In this document: one piece after another, positions 1 to 6,241 of the stretch | Layout of the letters: every line of letters begins with the position of its first letter | How positions within the stretch are numbered: the first letter of the stretch is position 1 | Assembly (NCBI GenBank): GCA_023819545.1 | Contig: JAMWCA010000037.1 | Span: forward strand, 1-10,074 | DNA length: 10,074 nucleotides | Reading direction: 5' to 3' | Origin: Candidatus Omnitrophota bacterium | Lineage (GTDB): Bacteria; Ratteibacteria; UBA8468; B48-G9; JAFGKM01 | Notes under the pieces: model-generated | What the model was told of the DNA's origin: nothing | Database searches by the model: none | Seen by the model: the letters and a program-made list of their open reading frames with translations, nothing else | Program-made: the position numbers and the translations under genes

Positions 1-38
1 ACAACAAATTCAAGTAATTCTTCTATCCTTTTTGCCAT
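1..38 (-). CDS. Start of a probable PilT retraction ATPase (partial, runs off left edge)
   Basis: Only 12 full codons are visible, reading MAKRIEELLEFV. The ATG shares its A with the TAA stop of the pilB-like gene (TAATG), so the two are translationally coupled. A clear ribosome site, AGGGG, lies 7 nt upstream. The short amphipathic start (a basic residue, then IEELLEFV) resembles the beginning of PilT-type ATPases, which often open with a phrase like 'ideLL...vek.aSDLHl', and PilT commonly follows PilB. That identification is an inference from 12 residues plus context. The characteristic SDLH motif would fall beyond the window. The gene could instead be another pilus assembly protein. Confidence 0.5.
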   Translation of the reverse strand, partial: MAKRIEELLEFV

Positions 39-1747
39 TATGTTTCCCCTGTTACAGATATAACTTCATCAAGTGTGGTTAATCCCATTTTTACTTTTAA
101 AACACCATCATCATACATACTTCTCATCCCTGATTTTTCAGCTACTCTTCTCAATTCATCAGCACTAACTCTTCTTAAAGTTAAATCTCTTAATTCATCA
201 TTCATAATGAATATTTCAAAAATACCAATTCTTCCAAAAAAACCAGTAAAATTACATTCACTACAACCTTTTGGTTGACAAACATTTACTTCTTCCCCTT
301 CTTTTATCTTCAATGCAATCTTTAACTTTTCATCAGGTTCAATTTTCTCTTTACAGTAAGGGCATAAAACTCTAACCAATCTTTGAGCCATGACCCCTTG
401 AACAGCAGAAGCAACTAAAAATGGTGGCATACCAAGGTCTATCAATCTTGTAATTGCACTTGGAGCATCATTAGTATGTAAAGTAGAAAAGACCAAATGT
501 CCTGTTAATGCTGCTCTTAAAGCAATATCAGCAGTTTCTTTATCTCTAATCTCTCCAACAAGTATAACATCTGGTGACTGTCTTAAAAATGCTCTCAAAA
601 CATTGGCAAAGGTAAGTCCTATTTCTGGATTAACTGGTGTTTGATTTATCCCTGGGATCTGATATTCAACTGGTTCTTCAACTGTCATAATTTTTCTATC
701 AATTGTGTTTAACTGTTGAAGTGAAGCATATAATGTTGTTGTTTTACCAGAACCTGTTGGACCTGTTACAAGTACTAATCCACCTGTGAATTTTAAAATA
801 TTATTCCATTTTTCTAAATCATCTGGCAAAAATCCAAGTTTATCAAGTCCAATCAACATTTTTGTCTTATCAAGGATTCTTAAAACAACACTTTCCCCAT
901 AAATTCCAGGCAATGTTGAAACTCTGAAATCTATAGGTCTTCCTCCTATATCAAGCATTATCCTTCCATCCTGAGGAAGTCGTTTTTCTGCAATATCCAT
1001 TTTTGACATAAGTTTTATCCTTGCTATAACTGCTTTTTCAATTCTCTTTGGAGGAGAAACAATTTCATATAAAACACCATCTATTCTGAATCTTACTCTA
1101 AATTTTTTTTCAAGTGGTTCAAGATGTATATCACTTGCTCTTCTTCTTAATGCTTCAACAAAAATTAAATTAACTATTTTTATAACTGGTGCCTGTAAAG
1201 CAAGGGTTTCTTCATCTTGATCAACCTCTTCAATAGAAGGTAAATCCATATCAACAGTTGCACTACTTGCCTCTTGAAGCATAGTTGTCAAATCTTCCAT
1301 TTCATCCTGTCCATAATATTTATCTATTAACTGATCTATTTCTTCCTTAAAAGTTACAATAATTTCAACATTTTTTATACCTTCAATATTTGCAAGTTTT
1401 TTAAAATAATCAGCAGCAAGAATATTTATAGGGTCATCTGTAACAAAAACAAGTGTATCTGGTCTTTTATCCCAAGGAACAATCCTGTGATTTTTTACAA
1501 CCTTTGGAGGAAGAATACCTAAAAATTCTTGGGGAATTTCTCTTGCAGGTAATTCTCTTTGAACTATACCAAGTTGAAAATAAAAAGAAGGACCAATTTC
1601 ACCAAAAGGAAGCATACCTCTTCCTTGAAAAATTTCTCTCAATGGTTGACCTGTCTTCTCTTGTTCTTCAAGTGCTTGATCTATACTCTTCCTATCCCAA
1701 AGCCCTACATTTTGAATTATACTTATTATTTCTCTTTTTGTCGGCAT
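38..1747 (-). CDS. pilB: PilB/GspE-family type IV pilus / type II secretion assembly ATPase
   Basis: This 569-residue cytoplasmic hexameric ATPase powers pilin or pseudopilin polymerisation at the inner-membrane platform. All family motifs are present: the RRASDIHLEP segment (202-211), RFRIDGVLYE (219-228), Walker A GPTGSGKT (329-336), Asp box around 354-361 (MTVEEPVE), Walker B VILVGEIRD (394-402), and His box GHLVFSTLHTND (416-427). A zinc-binding tetracysteine is formed by C462, C465, C495 and C498, with an extra C490. Residues 1-145 form an MshEN/GSPII_E-N-type domain. Length is normal for the family. Start: ATG at 1747. No ribosome site lies at normal spacing (AAGG is about 15 nt away), but a TTGACA/TAAAAT promoter ends 9 nt before the ATG, suggesting a near-leaderless mRNA. 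PilB and GspE cannot be separated by sequence alone. The likely PilT start downstream favours a type IV pilus. Confidence 0.93.
   Translation of the reverse strand: MPTKREIISIIQNVGLWDRKSIDQALEEQEKTGQPLREIFQGRGMLPFGEIGPSFYFQLGIVQRELPAREIPQEFLGILPPKVVKNHRIVPWDKRPDTLVFVTDDPINILAADYFKKLANIEGIKNVEIIVTFKEEIDQLIDKYYGQDEMEDLTTMLQEASSATVDMDLPSIEEVDQDEETLALQAPVIKIVNLIFVEALRRRASDIHLEPLEKKFRVRFRIDGVLYEIVSPPKRIEKAVIARIKLMSKMDIAEKRLPQDGRIMLDIGGRPIDFRVSTLPGIYGESVVLRILDKTKMLIGLDKLGFLPDDLEKWNNILKFTGGLVLVTGPTGSGKTTTLYASLQQLNTIDRKIMTVEEPVEYQIPGINQTPVNPEIGLTFANVLRAFLRQSPDVILVGEIRDKETADIALRAALTGHLVFSTLHTNDAPSAITRLIDLGMPPFLVASAVQGVMAQRLVRVLCPYCKEKIEPDEKLKIALKIKEGEEVNVCQPKGCSECNFTGFFGRIGIFEIFIMNDELRDLTLRRVSADELRRVAEKSGMRSMYDDGVLKVKMGLTTLDEVISVTGET
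46..50 (-). promoter_or_regulatory. Ribosome binding site for the partial pilT-like gene
   Basis: On the minus strand AGGGG stands 7 nt before the ATG at 38 and lies inside the last codons of the pilB-like gene. The same AGGGG form precedes the GH29 and GH3 genes. It fixes the start of the truncated gene. Confidence 0.65.
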
Positions 1748-1756
1748 TGCAAAAAT

Positions 1757-1784
1757 ATTTTACCTTAAGAATAAAAATTGTCAA
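1757..1784 (-). promoter_or_regulatory. Candidate sigma70 promoter for pilB
   Basis: On the minus strand a perfect -35 box TTGACA (1784-1779) is followed by a 16-nt spacer and the -10 box TAAAAT (1762-1757, 5 of 6 consensus bases). The -35 box overlaps the TGA stop codon of the RHH gene. The predicted transcription start is near 1750, only about 3 nt before the pilB ATG, so the transcript would be almost leaderless. The sequence pattern is seen directly. Activity is inferred. Confidence 0.6.
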
Positions 1785-1981
1785 GTTTTGTTTAAAAATT
1801 CCTCCAAACTTTCAATAATTATCTGTGAAATTGTTTTTTCTTCTTCTATTGCTCTATATTTTACTTTTTTCATTAATTCAATAGGCAATATGAAAGTATA
1901 TTTCTTGCTGTTTGTCTTACCTTTATTTTCTGCTTTACTAACTTCAAACAATTTTTTTGTCTGTGGGCCTAATCTTTTCAT
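1781..1981 (-). CDS. Small ribbon-helix-helix DNA-binding protein, probable partner of ParA
   Basis: This 66-residue protein has a basic, probably flexible N-terminal tail (residues 1-26, rich in K) and a C-terminal ribbon-helix-helix. The pattern is a beta strand KKYTFILP (26-33), helix A (34-48) and helix B TISQIIIESLEEFL (50-63). It would bind DNA as a dimer. The layout matches ParG/CopG-like centromere-binding proteins of type Ib partition systems: a small protein with a mobile N-terminus that can stimulate ParA ATPase, encoded just after parA. Its ATG overlaps the parA stop (ATGA), and a strong AGGAG site lies 6 nt upstream (1988-1992). It could instead be an autorepressor or an antitoxin-like RHH without a toxin, but no toxin gene is next to it. 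Confidence 0.75.
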   Translation of the reverse strand: MKRLGPQTKKLFEVSKAENKGKTNSKKYTFILPIELMKKVKYRAIEEEKTISQIIIESLEEFLNKT

Positions 1982-2748
1982 TTTAATCTCCTTTTTATTT
2001 CTTTCGCAAGATTAATAAAATCAATGGCACCTTGAGAATTCTTCGCATAATCAAATATTGTCTTACCATAAGAAGGTGATTCCCTTAATCTACTACAAAC
2101 TTTTATCACATTTTTAAAAACTTTATCTTTAAACTTTTCTCTTAACAAAGATAAACTTTCTTCAGTTATTTTCAATCTATAATCAAGCATATTTGGAATG
2201 ATCCCAAGAATCTCAAGTTCAGGGTTCAATTTCTTCTTTATCATATCAATTGTTTCAAGTAAATTTGTAAGTCCTTGTAGAGAAAGAAAATCAGCAAGAA
2301 CGGGGATAATAACATATTTACTTGCACAAAGTCCATTTACAGTTAGAAGAGAAAGTGATGGAGGGCAATCAATGAAAATATAGTCAAATGAATTTAAAAC
2401 ATCTAATGAATTTTCTATTGCTTTTTTTAAATAAAATTGATTTTTGCTTTTATTGGATAACTCAAGTTCTAAATGAGCAAGATCAGGATTTGAAGGGAGG
2501 ATAGAAAGGTCTCCTATATAACTATCAACCATTACATCTTCAATCCTTACTTCTCCAAGAATAAATTCTCTCACAGTTAAATCATCAAATTTCAAATTAA
2601 TTCCAACACTTACAGTTGAGTTCCCCTGAGGGTCTAAATCAATTATTAAAACCCTTTCTTTTAACTTAACCAATCCAGCAGCAAGATTAACACAAATTGT
2701 TGTTTTACCAGTTCCACCTTTTTGATTTGAAAATGCAATTATATTCAT
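1978..2748 (-). CDS. parA: ParA/Soj-family Walker ATPase (short, type Ib form)
   Basis: This 256-residue ATPase forms ATP-dependent dimers that bind DNA non-specifically and position plasmids, chromosomes or protein cargo. Visible motifs are the deviant Walker A KGGTGKTT (10-17, with signature K10 and K15), the Walker A' IIDLDPQGN (35-43), Walker B IFIDCPP (124-130, D127), and the C-terminal ParA block SPSYGKTIFDYAKNSQGA (224-241). It starts directly at the P-loop domain, so it lacks the N-terminal HTH of large type Ia ParA proteins. That fits the small RHH partner encoded next. No ribosome site is visible. Its ATG lies 3 nt after the fucosidase stop (TGA AAT ATG), so translation is probably coupled. 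Neighbours are unusual: a fucosidase upstream and a pilus ATPase downstream. Whether it segregates DNA or positions pilus machinery cannot be told from sequence. Confidence 0.9.
   Translation of the reverse strand: MNIIAFSNQKGGTGKTTICVNLAAGLVKLKERVLIIDLDPQGNSTVSVGINLKFDDLTVREFILGEVRIEDVMVDSYIGDLSILPSNPDLAHLELELSNKSKNQFYLKKAIENSLDVLNSFDYIFIDCPPSLSLLTVNGLCASKYVIIPVLADFLSLQGLTNLLETIDMIKKKLNPELEILGIIPNMLDYRLKITEESLSLLREKFKDKVFKNVIKVCSRLRESPSYGKTIFDYAKNSQGAIDFINLAKEIKRRLK
1988..1992 (-). promoter_or_regulatory. Ribosome binding site for the RHH gene
   Basis: AGGAG, within an A-rich run, stands 6 nt before the ATG at 1981 and inside the last codons of parA. It supports this start and high translation of the RHH protein relative to ParA, whose own start has no such site. 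Confidence 0.65.
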
Positions 2749-2751
2749 ATT

Positions 2752-3933
2752 TCAAAAAGGTCTAAATGGATTAATTTTTTCTATTTCCCCTCCATATTCA
2801 ATCACAATTACTGTATCAATTGGATCTGGTGGTTTTTTAGGAAGATTTTTAAAAATAATTCTATCAGATTTAACCTCAAAATCAACATTAATACCCTCTC
2901 TCAAAAAATATGCATTTTTTACATCTATTTTCAAATTCCCTATTGCAAACTCTTTAAACCAATAAAAAATATGTAAATATAATTTATTCCCTTTTTTTGT
3001 TATAAAGCCGGGATGAAAATTATACCAGTCAAAATTTGTTCTTTCTGTTCCATATATGCTCTCGCCGTATATTTTTAACCAAGCCCCTACTTCTTTAAGA
3101 ATTTTTATACACTTTACAGGGATTTTTCCATCAGGTTTTGGTCCAACATTTAATAAATAATTCCCCCCATAAGAAGCACATCTTACAAGATTCATAATTA
3201 CCTGTTTTGCTGTTTTGTAATTATCGTCATACTTACAATATCCCCAATGGTCATTTAAAGTCATACACGTCTCCCAATCTCTATCGCTTGGTGTAATATG
3301 TTGTTCTGGAGTGCTAAAATCTTCTGGTAATAAACTTCTATCGTTTATAATTATATGTGGCTGTAATTCTCTTACAATTTTATTCAGTTTTTCTGATTGC
3401 CAATGTTCAACTTTATATGGTCCTGCTCCATCATACCACAAAATATCAATTTCTCCATAATTTGTCATAAGTTCTTTAACTTGTGTATGAACATATTCAA
3501 CAAGTTGATTCCATGCATGAGGGTCTTTTTCAGGGCCATTAAAAAAAGCATCATACCTCCAATCACAAAGTGAATAGTAAAATCCAATCTTTAATCCAAA
3601 CTTTCTACAACTTTTTACAAATTCAGCAACAAGGTCTCTATTTATATATTTTGGAGCAGTAAAATCACTCACCTTACTGTCAAAGAGTGAAAAACCATCA
3701 TGATGTCTTGTAGTTAAAACAATATATTTCATCCCACCTTCCTTTGCAATTTCTGCCCATTGATCAGGATTGTAATTTTTGGGATTAAACTTTTTAGCAA
3801 ACTTTTTATATTTTTCTTTTGGAATCCTTTCACAGAACATAACCCATTCCCCTCTTGCAGGAATACTATAAATCCCCCAATGAATAAACATCCCAAATTT
3901 TGCCTCTCTCCACCAAGCCATTCTATCTTCCAT
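2752..3933 (-). CDS. GH29 family alpha-L-fucosidase, cytoplasmic
   Basis: This 393-residue retaining glycosidase would remove terminal alpha-L-fucose. The (beta/alpha)8 domain shows the family hallmarks: WWREAKFGMFIHWGIYSIP (7-25), the GEW block (28-30), RHHDGFSLFDS (76-86), IGFYYSLCDWR (116-126), ILWYDG (164-169, with D168 the expected nucleophile), WETCMTLNDHWGY (220-232) and NYLLNVGPKPDG (258-269). E210 and E221 are possible acid/base residues; family position varies and I cannot choose. A short beta-sandwich follows from about residue 300. The protein is shorter than many fucosidases (about 450) and has no signal peptide, so it probably acts on imported oligosaccharides. Start: AAGGGG lies 6 nt before the ATG at 3933. 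It is the second gene of the GH3 operon, after a 10-nt gap, and ends 3 nt before parA. Confidence 0.9.
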   Translation of the reverse strand: MEDRMAWWREAKFGMFIHWGIYSIPARGEWVMFCERIPKEKYKKFAKKFNPKNYNPDQWAEIAKEGGMKYIVLTTRHHDGFSLFDSKVSDFTAPKYINRDLVAEFVKSCRKFGLKIGFYYSLCDWRYDAFFNGPEKDPHAWNQLVEYVHTQVKELMTNYGEIDILWYDGAGPYKVEHWQSEKLNKIVRELQPHIIINDRSLLPEDFSTPEQHITPSDRDWETCMTLNDHWGYCKYDDNYKTAKQVIMNLVRCASYGGNYLLNVGPKPDGKIPVKCIKILKEVGAWLKIYGESIYGTERTNFDWYNFHPGFITKKGNKLYLHIFYWFKEFAIGNLKIDVKNAYFLREGINVDFEVKSDRIIFKNLPKKPPDPIDTVIVIEYGGEIEKINPFRPF

Positions 3934-3939
3934 CCATAT

Positions 3940-3945
3940 CCCCTT
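3940..3945 (-). promoter_or_regulatory. Ribosome binding site for the fucosidase gene, embedded in the GH3 stop
   Basis: The minus strand reads TAAGGGG then 6 nt then ATG, so the GH3 stop codon TAA overlaps the AAGGGG ribosome site. Ribosomes ending GH3 would be delivered onto the fucosidase start. This decides the start at 3933 over the internal ATG four codons later. Confidence 0.65.
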
Positions 3946-6151
3946 ATTTTAAAGTAAATTCGGAAAAGAAAACTTTTCTGTTTTTTAAAAATTTATCCCC
4001 TTTAATTTCAATTTCATCTTTAAACTTAATGTCTTGTGAAGAACTTCCTACCATAATTTCATATATTCCTTGTTCAATCTTAATTTTTAAATTTTCATCT
4101 GTAAAAGATAAGATTTCAGAAGGAACTTTAAATTCAATTGTTTTTACTTCGTTTACCTTTAAATCCACTTTACAAAACCCTTTAAGTAGTAAAGATGGTA
4201 AAACACAGGAGGAAAATTTCTTTCTAATATATAGTTGAACAACTTCTTTCCCTTCCATTTTCCCAGTATTTTTAATAGAAATTGAAACAAAAAATTCATC
4301 ACCTGCTTTAATCTTTTTTGGTTTAACATTAAAATTAAAATATTCAAAACTTGAATATGAAAGGCCAAAACCGAAAGGAAATAGTGGTTTATTATCTGAA
4401 TAGACATAGTTCCTTTCTTTTGAAACTGGTTTTCTATGATAATAAACAGCCAATTGTCCCACATATTTTGGAAAAGAGATAGGCAATTTACCAGATGGAC
4501 TAAATTTTCCGAACAACATATCAAAAATTGCATTTCCTGTTTCTTCCCCTGGGAACCAGCATTCTACAATAGCATTTACTTTATCTACTATTTCTGTTAG
4601 AATATAAGGTCTTCCTGTGATTAAAACAACTATCAATGGCTTTCCTGTTTCTGCTAATTTTAAAATCAACTCTTCTTGAACTCCTGGAAGTTTTAAATTG
4701 TGACTATCCTTACCTTCTCCGCAAGTGCAATCAGAAACAAAACCAGATTTATCGCCACCCACAAAAATTATCACATCTCCTTTTTTCCCTATTTCAATTG
4801 CTTTTTCAAAATTATCTTTATTAAAATCATAAATTTCACATCCTTTTTCATAATAAATTTCTATTCCTTTTGATTCAAAAACTTCAAGAATTGTTTTACA
4901 TTCAACAGATGGTTTTTCAAGGTTTAAATGAGCAGTATATGCATAATCGCCAAAATAATTTCTTGGATTATTAACAGAAGGTCCAATTAAAGAAACAGAT
5001 TTTATGTCTTTTAAAGGTAATATACCATCGTTTTTTAAAAGAACAAATGTTTCCTTTGTAATTTCATATGCTAATTTTCTATCTTCCTGTCTATCAAAGT
5101 CAATAAAATAACTTCTATTTTCTTCAAAAAGCCCAAGTTCTTGTTTTATTTTTAAAACTCTTTCAACTACATTATCTATTTCTTTTTCCTTTATAACTCC
5201 CTTTTTAACATATTCTATCAAAACAGGATAACATTCCTTTCTTGGGAGTTCTATATCAATTCCAGCCCTTAATGACAATAGAGCACACTCAATATCGTCT
5301 TTTGCAACAGAATGAACTGTCTTTAACATTTTAATTGCACCATAATCTGAAACAACAATTCCATCAAAACCCCATTGGTTTCTTAAAATCTCAGTTAAAA
5401 GTTTCTTTGAGCAGGCACAGGGAATACCATCTATATCATGATATGCATTCATAATTGATTTCAATTTGCCTAACTTCACACATACTTCAAAAGGTAAAAG
5501 AAATATATCTCTTAATTCTCTTTCTCCAATATGAACAGGACAAATATTTCTTCCACCTTCTGAAAATCCATGAGCAGCAAAATGTTTTCCAGTAGCAATT
5601 ATACCATCTTTTAAATCTTCTCCTTGTAATCCTTTCACATAATTAAGACCCATTATTGCACAAAGATAAGGGTCTTCTCCAAAAGTTTCTTCTGTTCTCC
5701 CCCATCTTGGGTCATAGCAAACATCTAAAACAGGAGAAAGTCCATGGTGAACACCTGCATTTCTCATTTGTCTCCTTATAACTTGTGTCATTTTAAAGAC
5801 AAGAGAAGGATTAAAAGAACTTGCAATCCCAATAATTTGGGGAAATGAAGTTGCTTTATTTGTTAAAAAGCCAGAAAGGCACTCTTCATGAATTATTGCA
5901 GGAATACCAAGTTTTGTCTCTTCTTTTAAAAATTTTTGAATTTTTTCAACATATTCTTTTGCTTTTTCAGGTTCAATATTTTTAATACCACCATAGACCC
6001 TTGAAATCTGACCAATACCAAATTTTAATTCTTTCTTAAGTAACTGTTTAGAAATCTCTCCATTTTCAATCAAGTCAGTTATATAAACAGAACATAATTG
6101 ATATACCTTCTCTTCAATTGTCATCTTTTTTAGAATATCTTTTATTTTCAT
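3944..6151 (-). CDS. GH3 family beta-glycosidase (beta-glucosidase/beta-xylosidase type), cytoplasmic
   Basis: This 735-residue retaining exo-glycosidase would release terminal beta-linked sugars. The N-terminal TIM barrel (about 1-340) has GVHHGLSPVLDVCYDPRWGR (133-152), EETFGEDPYL (154-163), GKHFAAHG (188-195) and GIVVSDYGAI (264-273), with nucleophile D269. The alpha/beta sandwich (about 365-560) contains GEGKDSHNLKLPG (478-490), where E479 is the likely acid/base, and CWFPGEETGNAIFDMLFG (531-548). A fibronectin-III-like C-terminal domain follows (about 607-705) after the FPFGFGLSYSSFEY junction (591-604). The domain order is full length for GH3. There is no signal peptide. Start: AAGGGG lies 6 nt before the ATG. 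It is the first gene of the operon with GH29, ParA and RHH, downstream of a strong promoter. The exact sugar preference (glucose, xylose or other) is not decided by these motifs. Confidence 0.92.
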   Translation of the reverse strand: MKIKDILKKMTIEEKVYQLCSVYITDLIENGEISKQLLKKELKFGIGQISRVYGGIKNIEPEKAKEYVEKIQKFLKEETKLGIPAIIHEECLSGFLTNKATSFPQIIGIASSFNPSLVFKMTQVIRRQMRNAGVHHGLSPVLDVCYDPRWGRTEETFGEDPYLCAIMGLNYVKGLQGEDLKDGIIATGKHFAAHGFSEGGRNICPVHIGERELRDIFLLPFEVCVKLGKLKSIMNAYHDIDGIPCACSKKLLTEILRNQWGFDGIVVSDYGAIKMLKTVHSVAKDDIECALLSLRAGIDIELPRKECYPVLIEYVKKGVIKEKEIDNVVERVLKIKQELGLFEENRSYFIDFDRQEDRKLAYEITKETFVLLKNDGILPLKDIKSVSLIGPSVNNPRNYFGDYAYTAHLNLEKPSVECKTILEVFESKGIEIYYEKGCEIYDFNKDNFEKAIEIGKKGDVIIFVGGDKSGFVSDCTCGEGKDSHNLKLPGVQEELILKLAETGKPLIVVLITGRPYILTEIVDKVNAIVECWFPGEETGNAIFDMLFGKFSPSGKLPISFPKYVGQLAVYYHRKPVSKERNYVYSDNKPLFPFGFGLSYSSFEYFNFNVKPKKIKAGDEFFVSISIKNTGKMEGKEVVQLYIRKKFSSCVLPSLLLKGFCKVDLKVNEVKTIEFKVPSEILSFTDENLKIKIEQGIYEIMVGSSSQDIKFKDEIEIKGDKFLKNRKVFFSEFTLK

Positions 6152-6157
6152 TTTTCA

Positions 6158-6163
6158 CCCCTT
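6158..6163 (-). promoter_or_regulatory. Ribosome binding site for the GH3 gene
   Basis: AAGGGG stands 6 nt upstream of the ATG at 6151 on the minus strand. With the promoter at 6174-6202 it gives a short leader of about 15 nt. Confidence 0.65.
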
Positions 6164-6173
6164 ATACCATTTC

Positions 6174-6202
6174 AGTTTAAAACAGATTTTTCTCTCTGTC
6201 AA
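6174..6202 (-). promoter_or_regulatory. Candidate sigma70 promoter for the GH3-GH29-parA-rhh operon
   Basis: On the minus strand a perfect -35 box TTGACA (6202-6197) is separated by exactly 17 nt from TAAACT (6179-6174, 4 of 6 consensus bases). The predicted start is near 6167, leaving a leader of about 15 nt that contains the AAGGGG ribosome site. The spacer holds an inverted repeat, ACAGA-N8-TCTGT (arms 6199-6195 and 6186-6182), which could be an operator or a chance dyad. The -35 box lies at the edge of the palindromic element at 6197-6238. Confidence 0.55.
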
Positions 6203-6238
6203 TCCCGCCTTCACCTCGTAGGTGTTAGTTGGGAATCT
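6197..6238. repeat. REP-like GC-rich palindromic element
   Basis: In an otherwise AT-rich gap there is a short GC-richer palindromic segment. The inner stem is CACCT (6212-6216), loop CGT, AGGTG (6220-6224). The outer arms are TCCC (6203-6206) and GGGA (6231-6234), with imperfect pairing between. The ends, TGTCAATCCC and GGGAATC, resemble the common dispersed bacterial palindromes of the form TGTCATTCCCGC...GCGGGAATC, with decay. Only one copy is in the window, so its repeat status is inferred. It has no T-run on either side, so it is a poor intrinsic terminator for dinB. Confidence 0.45.
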
Positions 6239-6241
6239 TTG

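Noticed and set aside
1453..1818. A 121-codon plus-strand open frame opposite pilB
   Set aside because: It lies antisense to a clearly conserved ATPase, its product is low-complexity (L, F, K, Y) and it has no recognisable motif.
1781..2748. ParA-RHH as proof of a plasmid or integrated element
   Set aside because: There is no replication gene, integrase, attachment repeat or centromere-like array in the window, and the flanking genes look chromosomal.
4159..4533. A 124-codon minus-strand frame inside the GH3 gene
   Set aside because: It is an out-of-frame reading of the GH3 C-terminal domain and has no ribosome site or domain.
6182..6199. ACAGA-N8-TCTGT as an E. coli-type SOS box
   Set aside because: The SOS box is CTGT-N8-ACAG; this dyad has the opposite orientation, and the LexA recognition helix here also differs.
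6197..6238. The palindrome as an intrinsic terminator for dinB
   Set aside because: The stem is broken and not followed by a T-run on the minus strand; a promoter starts at its edge.
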